A stretch of DNA of 64,000 nucleotides, taken from contig NZ_JAEQBB010000002.1 of the NCBI RefSeq assembly GCF_018616375.1, positions 1 to 64,000 on the forward strand, in the 5' to 3' direction. This document shows positions 8,550 through 16,737 of this stretch, one piece after another (the stretch's first letter is position 1; every line of letters begins with the position of its first letter). The notes under the pieces were generated by a model that ran no database searches, had not been told where the DNA came from, and worked only from the letters and a program-made list of their open reading frames with translations. This DNA is from Exiguobacterium sp. J17977 (GTDB lineage: Bacteria > Bacillota > Bacilli > Exiguobacteriales > Exiguobacteriaceae). The translations under genes were made by a program, and so were the position numbers.

Positions 8550-8957
8550 ATGAAGCTATCGATCGATCCGGGGGATTATGTCGTGTTGATTGAAATCAAC
8601 AAGGAAGTATTGAAATGTACGTCCCTCGATCAGGCCGACTATGTCGACCGAGACCGCTATGAACTGGTCGGCCGGATGAGTGAACGGCTCCCGGCCGAGG
8701 TGATCGTCCCTTCCATCATCGACTATATTCGGTTCGGTAGCGGATATATCGGCGATAATATCGTCTGGGACAAAGAGACGGAGTCGTTTTTCTGTCAACA
8801 GTTCGAGACGATTGACGGATCTCCGCTCGGAGAGGATCTCGACGGGTTCACGCCCGATCCGTATCGGACGGAACTGGCGCGTTATTATACGTATTTGACC
8901 ATCGGGAAGATTGTCGACTATGAGATGGATGAGCCCGACGAACCGAACTATTGGTGA
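8550..8957 (+). CDS. Hypothetical acidic protein
   Basis: Not recognised. A 135-residue, strongly acidic cytosolic protein (C-terminus DYEMDEPDEPNYW). It starts with a beta-like stretch, LSIDPGDYVVLIEINKEVLKC, and has a Trp/Tyr-rich middle. The ATG is preceded by GAGGTGATGAG. No partner is evident: the upstream gene is divergent, and the downstream subtilase starts 105 bases later without a clear terminator between, so co-transcription is possible. Confidence 0.65.
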   Translation: MKLSIDPGDYVVLIEINKEVLKCTSLDQADYVDRDRYELVGRMSERLPAEVIVPSIIDYIRFGSGYIGDNIVWDKETESFFCQQFETIDGSPLGEDLDGFTPDPYRTELARYYTYLTIGKIVDYEMDEPDEPNYW

Positions 8958-9062
8958 GCGTCGAAAAAATGTCGCAATCTATTTTTCGAAAAAAAGGGAA
9001 ATTGATTCCGTAATTTGAGATAATGGGGGCATCTTAGGAAGTTTGGAATGGAGCGGTAGGCG

Positions 9063-10517
9063 ATGAAAAAAATGATGCTTGTGGCGGCGCTCGCGCTGCT
9101 CGTGCCGACGTCGGTGGACGCGGCGAAACCGGTCGTGTTGGAGAAACATGGTTACGTCGTGGCCGAGCCGAGGGTCGGGAACCAATATTATATCAAGCAA
9201 ACGGGCACCGATCTGGCGTGGAACACAACACGTGGCGCTTCGGACATCGTGATCGCTTTAATCGACTCGTCGGCCGACCGGCGGCATAAAGAACTCTATA
9301 ATGTCCCACGTGTCGTCAATTCGATGAAAGGCCCATACAGCGTCGACTATCATGGGACGCATACGGCCGGCATCATGTCGGGCCGTCATAACAAGTTCGG
9401 GATGGCCGGACTTGCTCCGAACGTACGCTATCATTTTTATAACGTCTTCTACGGTAAGAACTCGGAGTACACGGATTCCTGGACCGTCGCCAAGGCGGTC
9501 GATACGGCCGTGGCGAAAGGGGCGGACATCATCAACCTGTCGCTCGGCGGGCAAGATTATGATCAAGTCCTCGCCGACTCGATTCGCCGGGCCCGGGCCA
9601 AAGGGGTCATCATCGTCGCTTCGGCCGGAAACGACGGGCAGAAGACCGTCTCGTTCCCGGCCAACATGAAGGAAGTCATCGCGGTCGGGGCGATTGACGC
9701 GAACCGTCGCGTCGCCGGCTTCAGCAACATGGCCGCTCAAGTCAAAGTCGTCGCACCTGGGGTGAACATCTTGTCGCTCGGCCTGAACAATGGGTTCGTC
9801 TATATGGACGGGACGTCGATGGCCGCGCCGATGGTGTCTTCGGGACTCGCGCTCGTCAAGTCGGTCAACCCGTTCTTGACACCGGCCGATATGGACGGCT
9901 TGATTCAAAAAATGCCACGGACGAGTGGCAAGACGTATACGGAGTTGAACACGAAACGGCTCCTCGATGCGACGCCGCGTCCCGTGACGCTCTCGGTACC
10001 GTCGACACTCAAGAGCCGGTACGTCAAAGAAGCGAAACTGACGGTCATGAAAAAACCGAATTTGAAAACGACGTACACGTTATATCAAGGCACACGTAAA
10101 GTGAAGACGCTCTCGGCAGGGAATTCGATGTTCTCGATGTATGCCGGCGGCGATTGGCTGCCGAGCGGCTCGTATAAGCTCCAAGCCGTCGTCACGGATG
10201 GAAAACATAAACGGACGGCCAGTCGTTCCTTCAAATACGTGAATCCCATCAAGCCGGCGGTCGCGGTCAAAGCGTCCGACGGAGGCACGTTCGAGTTGGC
10301 GACGACGCGAAAAGGGGTCGTCACTGTGCTCGATGCGAACAAAAAAGTCGTCTATGAGGCGCTCCATGTGCCAGGCAAGTTCCCGGTCCGGAGCGATACG
10401 AGCGCCGTGTACACGGTCGTTTTGAAACCGACCGACGTCTCTGAGAAAGTAGTGACGGTCAAGTATGCGCCGCAACCGGTCCAAGCCGAGACGGACAGTT
10501 CGGCGGAATCGACATAA
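9063..10517 (+). CDS. Secreted subtilisin-like serine protease (S8)
   Basis: Exported protease of 484 residues. Signal peptide about 1-20 (LLVPTSVDA-A). The catalytic domain starts soon after, with no long inhibitor propeptide: Asp68 in ALIDSS, His97 in YHGTHTAG, the oxyanion Asn in VASAGND and the catalytic Ser in DGTSMAAPM (about residue 260). The usual DTG/DSG is DSS here. Residues about 310-484 form a beta-rich C-terminal region with strands such as YTLYQGTRKVKTL and PSGSYKLQAVVTDGKHK, suggesting Ig-like domains. The ATG follows GGAGCGGTAGGCG. A terminator follows, shared with the convergent gene. Confidence 0.9.
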   Translation: MKKMMLVAALALLVPTSVDAAKPVVLEKHGYVVAEPRVGNQYYIKQTGTDLAWNTTRGASDIVIALIDSSADRRHKELYNVPRVVNSMKGPYSVDYHGTHTAGIMSGRHNKFGMAGLAPNVRYHFYNVFYGKNSEYTDSWTVAKAVDTAVAKGADIINLSLGGQDYDQVLADSIRRARAKGVIIVASAGNDGQKTVSFPANMKEVIAVGAIDANRRVAGFSNMAAQVKVVAPGVNILSLGLNNGFVYMDGTSMAAPMVSSGLALVKSVNPFLTPADMDGLIQKMPRTSGKTYTELNTKRLLDATPRPVTLSVPSTLKSRYVKEAKLTVMKKPNLKTTYTLYQGTRKVKTLSAGNSMFSMYAGGDWLPSGSYKLQAVVTDGKHKRTASRSFKYVNPIKPAVAVKASDGGTFELATTRKGVVTVLDANKKVVYEALHVPGKFPVRSDTSAVYTVVLKPTDVSEKVVTVKYAPQPVQAETDSSAEST

Positions 10518-10518
10518 A

Positions 10519-10552
10519 AAACACCCGGAGCCAGCGTTGGCTCCGGGTGTTG
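10519..10552. terminator. Terminator between convergent genes
   Basis: Stem arms AACACCCGGAGCCA and TGGCTCCGGGTGTT (10520-10551). The minus-strand side has a run of six T; the plus-strand side is weaker. Confidence 0.8.
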
Positions 10553-10554
10553 GT

Positions 10555-10959
10555 TTATGCTTTTGTGATGGCTTCACCGCTCCAACGAATGTTCGCTTCT
10601 AAGACGTTGCCGTTGTCGTCGATATGTTCAAAACTCAGTTTCCCGTCGACGATAATCTCACAGAGACCAACGCGCACATCCTCGCTCCATGCACGACGTG
10701 TCTGAGTCGACGCGTCGAACGTCGGAATCGATTCAGGAAAACGTTCCTGTAAGTGGGCCAAGTTATGATGGTCGAAGTGATACGGACGTTTGGACAGTTC
10801 ATTTGGTGCTTTGATGTCAAACGGCTCGAATCCTCGAACGAGTCGATTATTCCGGTAGAAGGCGAACACGCCGTTATTCGGGTGGAGCGCTTTAATGTCA
10901 TCGATTTCAATCACATAGGTCAGGCGTTGAATCCAACCGTTTTTTGCATCTTGACGCAT
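10555..10959 (-). CDS. Hypothetical protein
   Basis: Not recognised. A 134-residue soluble protein. It begins MRQDAKNGWIQRLTYVIEIDD and has beta-like stretches (GVFAFYRNNRLVRGFEPFDI, VGLCEIIVDGKLSFEHIDDNG) separated by a His-rich loop (YHFDHHNLAHL). The ATG at 10959 lies seven bases after AAGGAGGG; the TTG one codon upstream is too close to that site. It is monocistronic, with its 3' terminator shared with the subtilase. Confidence 0.6.
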   Translation of the reverse strand: MRQDAKNGWIQRLTYVIEIDDIKALHPNNGVFAFYRNNRLVRGFEPFDIKAPNELSKRPYHFDHHNLAHLQERFPESIPTFDASTQTRRAWSEDVRVGLCEIIVDGKLSFEHIDDNGNVLEANIRWSGEAITKA

Positions 10960-11035
10960 CAAAATCCCTCCTTGTTCAATGGAACACGCCTTATTTTAGC
11001 GCTGACGCCGATGAAAATCAAGTTCAGGTTCTCGG

Positions 11036-11064
11036 TTGTCATTTCACGGGTTATCCGCTACAAT
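11036..11064 (+). promoter_or_regulatory. SigmaA promoter of rnpB
   Basis: TTGTCA (11036-11041), a 17-base spacer and TACAAT (11059-11064) put transcription start near 11071, exactly at the predicted 5' end of RNase P RNA. Confidence 0.85.
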
Positions 11065-11071
11065 GGGTAAA

Positions 11072-11461
11072 GTGACTATGAGGTCTGGGCAATCGCGGGA
11101 CGCAAGTCTTGAGGAAAGTCCATGCTCGCACAGCCTGTGATGGCTGTAGTGATCGTGCTACACGAAAAGATAAGTGTAGGCAACGCAAGTTGACGGCAGA
11201 AGAAGCACCTAAGTCCTCGGATATGGTGCAAGCTTCTTGAAAGTGCCACAGTGACGGAGTCTGATCGGAAACGTTCAGAGTGGAACGAGGTAAACCCCAC
11301 GAGCGAGAAACCCAAACTATGGTAGGGGAACTTCCTGACTGGAACCGAACGGGACGGAAGGCGCCAATCGGCGCAGATAGATGATTGTCACTCCATCGTG
11401 CCAGGGAGACCGTTATGAGCACCGGAGTACAGAACATGGCTTACAGGGCAGCATAGTCTCT
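11072..11461 (+). ncRNA. rnpB: RNase P RNA, B type
   Basis: Catalytic RNA of ribonuclease P, which matures the 5' end of tRNA. The sequence contains the conserved blocks GAGGAAAGTCCATGCTCGCAC, GAAAGTGCCACAGTGACG, GTGGAACG.GGTAAACCCC.CGAGCGAGAAACCCAAA and AACATGGCTTACAG, all arranged as in Bacillus (type B). The terminal helix P1 is visible as GACTATG at 11074-11080 pairing with CATAGTC at 11452-11458. A consensus promoter lies directly upstream and a terminator at 11477-11511. As in Bacillus, ypsC follows. Confidence 0.97.
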
Positions 11462-11476
11462 CATTTAACATTGACC

Positions 11477-11511
11477 AGGAGTTCAAGCAATCCTACTTGA
11501 GCTCCTTTTTA
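11477..11511 (+). terminator. Terminator of rnpB
   Basis: Arms AGGAGTTCAAG and CTTGAGCTCCT (one G·U pair) are followed by a run of T. Confidence 0.85.
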
Positions 11512-11554
11512 CATGACCATTTTAGGAGTAACATTTATAGAAAGTAGGGATCTT

Positions 11555-12721
11555 ATGGCAAAACGAAAACTGATTGCCACCGCAGCGATGGGCATCGAAG
11601 CGCTCGTCGCCAAAGAAGTGCGTGACCTCGGCTACACGTGTGAGGTCGAGAACGGACGCGTCTATATCGACGCAGAAATGGAAGACATTCCACGTTTGAA
11701 CCTATGGCTCCGGACGGCAGACCGCGTCAAACTCGTCGTCGCCGAATTCAAGGCGACGACGTTCACGGAACTGTTCGACGGTGTCGTCGAACTGCCGTGG
11801 ACGGATCTCATGCCGTGGGATGCCCGCTTCATCGTCGACGGCCGTTCGGTCAAGTCGAAGTTGTTCTCAATCCGCGACTGTCAGAAAATCACGGAGAAGG
11901 CGATCGTCGATGCGATGCAACGCGGATACGATAAGCCGGGCGAGTGGCTCCCGAAGACGGGCGCCTACTATCCGATTGAAGTCGCCTTGTTGAAAGACGT
12001 GGCGACGATCACGATCGATACGTCAGGTGACGCGCTTCACCGTCGTGGCTACCGTGAGCTCCACTCACAGGCACCGCTCAAAGAGACGATGGCTGCGGCG
12101 ATGATTCAGCTGACGAATTGGAAGCCGGACATACCGTTCTACGACGTCTTCACCGGTTCAGGGACGCTCGCCATCGAGGCGGCGCTCATCGGCCGCAACA
12201 TCGCGCCTGGTCTCAACCGTGAGTTCTGCTCACAAGACTGGCCATGCGTGCCGAAGAAAGCCTGGTATGAGGCCATCAATGAAGCGAACGAAAAAGCCGA
12301 GTGGGACAAGCCGCTGAAGATCTACGGCATCGACCTCGACCCACGCATGGTCAAGCTCGCCAAGGATAACGCCGAGCTCGCCGACGTCCGTGACGCGATC
12401 ACGTTCGTTCACAGTGACGCGGCTGCCTTGAAGCCGAAAGAAGAGTACGGCGTCATCATCGGTAACCCGCCATACGGTGAACGGTTGCAGACCGAAGAAG
12501 AGATTATCGACCTGTACGAGCGGATCGGGCAACAGTTCGCCAAGTATCCGGGCTACAGCGTCTATATGTTGACGAGCTATGAGGACTTCGAGAAGGCGTA
12601 CGGCCGTCCGGCGACGAAACGCCGTAAGCTGTACAACGGGAATATCGAGACCCAGTACTACCAGTTCTTCGGTAAACGTCCGCCGAGACGTTCAGCTGAG
12701 CCGACTTCTGATACGAAATAA
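11555..12721 (+). CDS. ypsC: Class I SAM-dependent rRNA methyltransferase, YpsC/RlmL type
   Basis: Predicted 23S rRNA guanine-N2 methyltransferase of 388 residues, close to the length of Bacillus YpsC. An N-terminal THUMP/ferredoxin-like region (about 1-160) precedes a Rossmann methyltransferase domain with SAM motif I FYDVFTGSGTLAIEAAL, an acidic residue in YGIDLDPRM and the catalytic NPPY in VIIGNPPYGERL. The ATG at 11555 follows GTAGGGA and matches the family N-terminus (MAKRKLIATAAMGIEALVAKEV); an upstream in-frame start overlaps the terminator. The rnpB-ypsC order is conserved in Bacilli. Confidence 0.93.
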   Translation: MAKRKLIATAAMGIEALVAKEVRDLGYTCEVENGRVYIDAEMEDIPRLNLWLRTADRVKLVVAEFKATTFTELFDGVVELPWTDLMPWDARFIVDGRSVKSKLFSIRDCQKITEKAIVDAMQRGYDKPGEWLPKTGAYYPIEVALLKDVATITIDTSGDALHRRGYRELHSQAPLKETMAAAMIQLTNWKPDIPFYDVFTGSGTLAIEAALIGRNIAPGLNREFCSQDWPCVPKKAWYEAINEANEKAEWDKPLKIYGIDLDPRMVKLAKDNAELADVRDAITFVHSDAAALKPKEEYGVIIGNPPYGERLQTEEEIIDLYERIGQQFAKYPGYSVYMLTSYEDFEKAYGRPATKRRKLYNGNIETQYYQFFGKRPPRRSAEPTSDTK

Positions 12722-12796
12722 GTCTTCATTGCACAGACATTGCACACTTTTCTTTTGTGATGCCGAAGACATATGACAATTGCTCTTACGCGAAGT

Positions 12797-12834
12797 TAAA
12801 GACTGCAGACATAATATTGTCTGCAGTCTTTTTA
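12797..12834. terminator. Terminator after ypsC
   Basis: Arms AAGACTGCAGACA and TGTCTGCAGTCTT have a 6-base loop, then TTTTTAT. It is palindromic and could act on both strands. Confidence 0.85.
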
Positions 12835-12847
12835 TGCTTGAAGTAGT

Positions 12848-13040
12848 CTATAAGCCGATGGCGTGTTCTTTAAATGTGATTTTGGCTGTACTGCCGAGGA
12901 CAAACGGAGTTCCTGTTACTTTGGTGTACGTCTTTGTACTAGAACGAGTTTTATTAGATAAAATGGATGACGCCTCACGCCAAGTGATGGAGATAATTGC
13001 TTCATGCGAAATTAAATAAACAAACCGCCATGAAAGAGGT
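12848..13040 (-). pseudogene. Possible truncated coding remnant
   Basis: The minus strand reads open for about 60 codons, ending with KVTGTPFVLGSTAKITFKE and a TAG at 12848, but no start codon or ribosome binding site is visible in frame and the base composition is richer in A and T than its neighbours. It may be the tail of a lost gene or chance. The plus strand also has an open frame here, without a ribosome binding site. Confidence 0.2.
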
Positions 13041-13064
13041 TTGTGGCCCTAGAGAGATGTCTAG
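13021..13064 (-). terminator. Probable terminator of tetR
   Basis: On the minus strand a hairpin with arms GGCCCTAGA/TCTAGGGCC is followed by a weaker one, CAAACC/GGTTTG, which leads into TTTATTTAATTT. It lies about 65 bases past the tetR stop. Confidence 0.5.
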
Positions 13065-13128
13065 GGCCATTTTAGGTTACTGGCGTGAATCAGGTTTATC
13101 TGCCCGGTATTGGATGGTCGACAAGCCG

Positions 13129-13716
13129 TCATGTCAAATAGAGATGCAACATCGACTCGACCCATGTGAGATAATCGCCGTCATACACCAGGTTTTTGTT
13201 CGCAATCAACAATGCCATGCCATGGACCGTGCTCCACATGAGGATGGTCTTTTCTATATGGAGCGATTCCTCAATCGAGGCCGCGGTCAAATAGTTGACA
13301 GCGCTTCGGCGAAAGACGTTAAAGGCTGCGACCTTTGAATCGATGGACGAAGGGTCGACATCAATCGGTACGGCTTGATCGGAAGAGAAGATAAAGAATC
13401 GGTATTCTGGGTGCTCCACTAAAAACCGGACGTAGCGCACGCCCATCTCGACGATTTGTGCGGTTGGGTCGTCAGGATGTTCCTCGACGGCCTTGGACAA
13501 TGCGGAAGAAAACGATGTCCACACCGACTGTCCGATTTCATGAATCAGCTCATCTTTATTTTTAAAATGACGATAGGGGGCGGCGTGGCTGACGCCGCAC
13601 AGGTCCGCAACTTTGCGGATAGAGAAGCCCTCGATGCCATCCCGGTTCATGAGGGCAAGTCCCTGAGTGATCAAGTTTTGTTTGAGATCGCCGTGATGAT
13701 AAGGATTGTTTTGCAT
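13129..13716 (-). CDS. TetR/AcrR family repressor
   Basis: DNA-binding repressor of 195 residues. The N-terminal helix-turn-helix (about 9-55) shows YHHGDLKQNLI, SIRKVADLCGVSHAAPYRHFKNK, typical of TetR proteins with a WHG-type C-terminal domain. The C-terminal ligand-binding part is helical. The gene is divergent from an SDR gene, and the space between holds two 15-bp palindromes that fit a dimer of this protein, so it very likely represses both. The ligand is unknown; the SDR suggests an aldehyde, ketone or steroid-like compound. Confidence 0.88.
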   Translation of the reverse strand: MQNNPYHHGDLKQNLITQGLALMNRDGIEGFSIRKVADLCGVSHAAPYRHFKNKDELIHEIGQSVWTSFSSALSKAVEEHPDDPTAQIVEMGVRYVRFLVEHPEYRFFIFSSDQAVPIDVDPSSIDSKVAAFNVFRRSAVNYLTAASIEESLHIEKTILMWSTVHGMALLIANKNLVYDGDYLTWVESMLHLYLT

Positions 13717-13766
13717 AAAAGCCCTCTTTTCTCGTCATGTGATATATACCATTATAAAAGAAAAAT

Positions 13767-13781
13767 GTTGACGGTGTAAAC
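13767..13781. promoter_or_regulatory. Operator 1 (TetR palindrome)
   Basis: GTTGACGGTGTAAAC fits the pattern GTTnACnnTGTnAAC. It overlaps a -35 TTGACG (13768-13773, -10 TAAACT at 13791) for the SDR and, on the other strand, a -35 TTTACA spaced 18 bases from TATAAT for tetR. Confidence 0.6.
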
Positions 13782-13810
13782 ATATGGCCGTAAACTAGAC
13801 TTACATCAAT

Positions 13811-13825
13811 GTTTACACTGTCAAC
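13811..13825. promoter_or_regulatory. Operator 2 (TetR palindrome)
   Basis: GTTTACACTGTCAAC is the second copy of the same 15-bp pattern, centred 44 bases (about four helical turns) from operator 1 and just upstream of the SDR ribosome binding site. Confidence 0.6.
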
Positions 13826-13847
13826 TTAGCCGTAAGGAGTGAACAGC

Positions 13848-14630
13848 ATGAACGAAACCGCGTTAATTACAGGCGCTTCGAGCGGTATCGGGCTCGAATT
13901 CGCGCACATTCTCGCAAAGCAAGGATATAATTTGGTATTGGTGGCCAGACGTCAGCATTTGTTGGATCGGTTGAAACGACAGTTGGAGTCAGAGTACCCG
14001 ATTACGGTCAAGACCGTCGCCTTGGATTTGTCACGGCCGGAAAGTGCGGAATCCTTATTTACGCTCACCTCGATGAACGCTATTCAAATCGACCTGCTCG
14101 TCAATAATGCGGGATTCGGAGATTATGGTGATTTCATCGAGACGGACGTACAAAAGAATTATGAGATGTTGCAAGTGAACATCGTCTCCCTGACAGCGTT
14201 GACCCGTCTGTATGCCCCGGCCATGGTCGAGCGTCAGCGAGGCGGGATGATTAATTTGGCGTCAATCGTCGCGTTTCAACCAGGTCCGTTGATGGCCGTC
14301 TATTATGCGTCGAAGGCGTACGTGCTCTCGTTCACGGAGGCGCTGGCATCGGAGCTCGTCGGGTCGGGGGTAAAAGTGACGGCGCTCTGTCCGGGTCCGA
14401 CCGATACGGGATTTGCAGATGTCACTGGTCTAGAGAAATCAGTGCTGTTTCAACGGTTCCAACCCGTTCCGGCAAAGAAAGTGGCGGAATTCGGCTATCG
14501 TTCATGGGAACGGGGCAAGGTGGTCGCGATTTATGGGCTGCCAAACAAGTCGCTCGTCTTCGGAGAGCGCTTCTTGCCGCGTGGCGTCACCTCGAACTTG
14601 ATGAAGTGGATGCAAAAGAAAGCCGTTTGA
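13848..14630 (+). CDS. Short-chain dehydrogenase/reductase (SDR)
   Basis: NAD(P)-dependent oxidoreductase of 260 residues with the classical SDR motifs: cofactor loop TGASSGIG near the N-terminus, NNAG, catalytic Ser in LASIVAF and Tyr/Lys in YYASK. The shape (a C-terminal tail with LMKWMQKKAV) resembles the YqjQ/DltE-like SDR group, whose substrates are mostly unknown. Start taken at ATG 13848, eight bases from AAGGAG; a GTG three codons earlier is too close. It is divergent from tetR and shares its operators. A strong terminator follows. Confidence 0.88.
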   Translation: MNETALITGASSGIGLEFAHILAKQGYNLVLVARRQHLLDRLKRQLESEYPITVKTVALDLSRPESAESLFTLTSMNAIQIDLLVNNAGFGDYGDFIETDVQKNYEMLQVNIVSLTALTRLYAPAMVERQRGGMINLASIVAFQPGPLMAVYYASKAYVLSFTEALASELVGSGVKVTALCPGPTDTGFADVTGLEKSVLFQRFQPVPAKKVAEFGYRSWERGKVVAIYGLPNKSLVFGERFLPRGVTSNLMKWMQKKAV

Positions 14631-14644
14631 CATAGTCACGTAAA

Positions 14645-14692
14645 CAGCAGATCCTCCCTGTCTACACGCAGGGAGGATCTGCTGTTTTTACA
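14645..14692. terminator. Terminator after the SDR gene
   Basis: A perfect 16-bp stem (CAGCAGATCCTCCCTG and its complement) with an 8-base loop, then TTTTT. It also serves the convergent kinase-like gene. Confidence 0.9.
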
Positions 14693-14718
14693 ATGAGTAG
14701 GGAATGATTACTTAAGCT

Positions 14719-15576
14719 CTACACTCGGAAATCGTGCTGGAGTGTCCATGCCAAGCGCTTGACCCATTCCGTTTTCACTTCCGATGACGAGGTGCGGATG
14801 AGGTTCAAAATGACTAAGATCCGATAGAGTGCGTACGCCTTCAGTTCATCGGAAGTAATGTTGATCGGGTTGTGAGCAAGGTAGGTCGCAAGAAACGCCG
14901 CATTCAACGTGCCGGAGACAGGCGGATAATGAAATGCAGTGAACCAACAGCACCAGGCCACGTCCATCCTCGGATCGGCCCATTCCGCCCACTCCCAGTC
15001 GAGGACGGTTACTTCTCCTATGTCGGTGTAGAGTACGTTATGAATTCCGAAATCACCGTGCGTGAGCACCATGTCTCGTTCAGCCGTGAGCGGCAAGCGG
15101 TCGATGAGCCGGCGAGATGCGTCGCTCAACTCCTCCGGCACGAAGTCCAAACCAAAATCGAGCGTCGAGGAATTAAACACAAGTATGCCGCAATCTTCAC
15201 CCGTGAAGGCGACCGAATGGATGTCGGCGGCCAGACAGACGGCCAGGTCCTCATACATCGGCATGGCCCGTCCCAATCCGTCTGTCTCTAGGATCGCTTG
15301 CCCGCTCTTCCCGTCCTTATAATCCATGACGACGAGACGTTCGTTGCCGATGTGCAGCTGATCGTGAACGCGGGGGGCGACTTTATGGTCGAGCAAGCTC
15401 AAACTATTCATTTCGTTAACCAAGTGTGGATTTCGCTCGCTCGCGATTTTTACGACCAGCGGGGGCGACGTCCCTTCGAGTTTGAACACATCGTTCGAAT
15501 AGCCTCCTTGAAGTCGGACGGCAGTGAACGGGCCATACAAATTTGATAAACGATGCGTCATCGCATCCTGTAACAC
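14719..15576 (-). CDS. Aminoglycoside phosphotransferase (APH)-like kinase
   Basis: Protein of about 285 residues with the APH/choline-kinase fold: N-lobe Lys in LVVKIAS, the Brenner motif LTHGDFGIHNVL with the catalytic Asp, and VLDWEWAEWADPRMD with the metal-binding Asp. The substrate may be a small alcohol, amino sugar or drug; resistance is not implied by sequence alone. Start is uncertain: GTG at 15576 or ATG at 15561, neither with a strong ribosome binding site. It stands alone between a divergent VOC gene and a shared terminator. Confidence 0.8.
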   Translation of the reverse strand: MLQDAMTHRLSNLYGPFTAVRLQGGYSNDVFKLEGTSPPLVVKIASERNPHLVNEMNSLSLLDHKVAPRVHDQLHIGNERLVVMDYKDGKSGQAILETDGLGRAMPMYEDLAVCLAADIHSVAFTGEDCGILVFNSSTLDFGLDFVPEELSDASRRLIDRLPLTAERDMVLTHGDFGIHNVLYTDIGEVTVLDWEWAEWADPRMDVAWCCWFTAFHYPPVSGTLNAAFLATYLAHNPINITSDELKAYALYRILVILNLIRTSSSEVKTEWVKRLAWTLQHDFRV

Positions 15577-15697
15577 ATCACATCACTCACTTTCCTAAAC
15601 ATCGTGTATCGTTCATCCATTCAAGTGATTTTGAAATACATTTCCATATATAAGGATTATACTCATAATATGGTTAAGATAGGGAGATGAACTACAG

Positions 15698-16180
15698 ATG
15701 ATAACAGGTATATATGAAGCACACTTGCCGGTCAGTGATTTGACAGTGTCGATTCCGTTTTATGAAAAACTCGGAATGAAGCTGGCCTTCCAAAACGAGC
15801 GCTTGGCGTTTTTATGGATTATCGAAGGAGAGAGCTGGCTCGGTTTGTGGGAGAGCGATCGCGTCGAGATGCCGTACCATCCTTCGATTCGTCACGTGGC
15901 GTTTCGAATCGACCCCGACAGCCTGGAAACGGTGAAGGAGTGGCTCGATGAACGGAACATCGAAGTCCGGACCGCCTTCAAGATGACACCGGCAGAGCAG
16001 CCGTTGGTCCTGCCGAACTTCCCGCACGCACATGCCGCCATCTATTTCGACGATCCGGACGGGAATTCGCTCGAACTGATCGCGTTTCTTGAGACGGACC
16101 CGACCGCTGCGTTTCAAATGATGTCATTCGAGGACTGGTCAGAACGGAAGCGGATGCAAGGGTCACAACATACTGGATGA
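15698..16180 (+). CDS. VOC family protein (glyoxalase/bleomycin resistance fold)
   Basis: A 160-residue protein with paired beta-alpha-beta-beta-beta modules: YEAHLPVSDLTVSIPFYEKLGM at the N-terminus and AAIYFDDPDGNSLELIAF near residue 125, the usual C-terminal metal-binding strand. Members are isomerases, dioxygenases or antibiotic-binding proteins; the reaction cannot be told from sequence. The ATG follows AGGGAGATGAACTACAG. Its stop lies 14 bases before the NUDIX start, so the two are co-transcribed. Confidence 0.82.
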   Translation: MITGIYEAHLPVSDLTVSIPFYEKLGMKLAFQNERLAFLWIIEGESWLGLWESDRVEMPYHPSIRHVAFRIDPDSLETVKEWLDERNIEVRTAFKMTPAEQPLVLPNFPHAHAAIYFDDPDGNSLELIAFLETDPTAAFQMMSFEDWSERKRMQGSQHTG

Positions 16181-16194
16181 GGCAGGGGGGGGCG

Positions 16195-16680
16195 ATGTAC
16201 CGGTATACGTTATGTCTATTGAAGTCACAGAATGAAGTCTTGCTGTTGAATCGTGAGAAGCCGCCAGCGATGGGGCTATGGAACGGCGTAGGTGGGAAAA
16301 TCGAGTCGGGTGAGACGGTTGAGGCGTCGGTCTGTCGAGAAGTATTCGAGGAGACCGGGTATGAGATTGAGCATCCACTGTATAAAGGGGAGGTCATCCT
16401 AGGCGGAGAACAGCAGGTCGGGATGCATCTGTTCGTCGTTGAGGTGGATAAACGTGAGACGGATGGCACCGCGTTCAAGACGCGAGAAGGGATTTTGGAA
16501 TGGAAGCGAATCGACTGGGTGTTGCATCCCGACAATATGGGAATCGTCAGCAATTTGAAGCTGTATTTACAGCCGATGCTAGACCATCCTATGCCTCGAC
16601 GCCATACGTTCCGTTACGCGGGGCATGAACTGTTGACGTACACGCACGACGAGATAGATGAAGCTTCAAATATCGTATAA
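16195..16680 (+). CDS. NUDIX hydrolase, MutT-like
   Basis: Predicted nucleoside-diphosphate-X hydrolase of 161 residues. The NUDIX box is complete: GGKIESGETVEASV then CREVFEETGYEI (G-x5-E-x7-RE-x2-EE-x-G). The N-terminus MYRYTLCLL and the LWNGVGGKIESGE context resemble 8-oxo-dGTP diphosphatases (MutT/YtkD-like). ATG 16195 is preferred because of the GGGGGG stretch upstream; an ATG at 16177 that overlaps the VOC stop has no ribosome binding site. It is second in a two-gene unit and is followed by a bidirectional terminator. Confidence 0.82.
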   Translation: MYRYTLCLLKSQNEVLLLNREKPPAMGLWNGVGGKIESGETVEASVCREVFEETGYEIEHPLYKGEVILGGEQQVGMHLFVVEVDKRETDGTAFKTREGILEWKRIDWVLHPDNMGIVSNLKLYLQPMLDHPMPRRHTFRYAGHELLTYTHDEIDEASNIV

Positions 16681-16724
16681 AAAACGAGATGGATGGCCAC
16701 GCCGGCCAACCATCTCGTTTTTGA
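16679..16724. terminator. Bidirectional terminator
   Basis: Arms AAACGAGATGG.TGGCC and GGCCAACCATCTCGTTT with a 5-base loop and T runs on both strands separate the convergent NUDIX and nuclease genes. Confidence 0.85.
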
Positions 16725-16737
16725 TTTAAGTATGATG

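Larger units (their letters stand above)
12722..13128. other. Intergenic stretch between ypsC and tetR
   Basis: It holds a strong palindromic terminator (12798-12834), an AT-rich stretch with a possible truncated coding remnant on the minus strand (12848-13040), and two small hairpins near 13021-13064 (GGCCCTAGA/TCTAGGGCC and CAAACC/GGTTTG) that probably end the tetR transcript on the minus strand. No supported gene is seen. Confidence 0.6.

Noticed and set aside
12835-13019. Plus-strand open frame of about 60 codons in the ypsC-tetR gap
   Set aside because: It begins in the T run of a terminator, has no ribosome binding site, and its codon use is unlike the neighbours.
14719-15576. APH-like gene as a true aminoglycoside resistance gene
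   Set aside because: The fold motifs alone are shared by many small-molecule kinases; there is no sign of mobility or resistance context.
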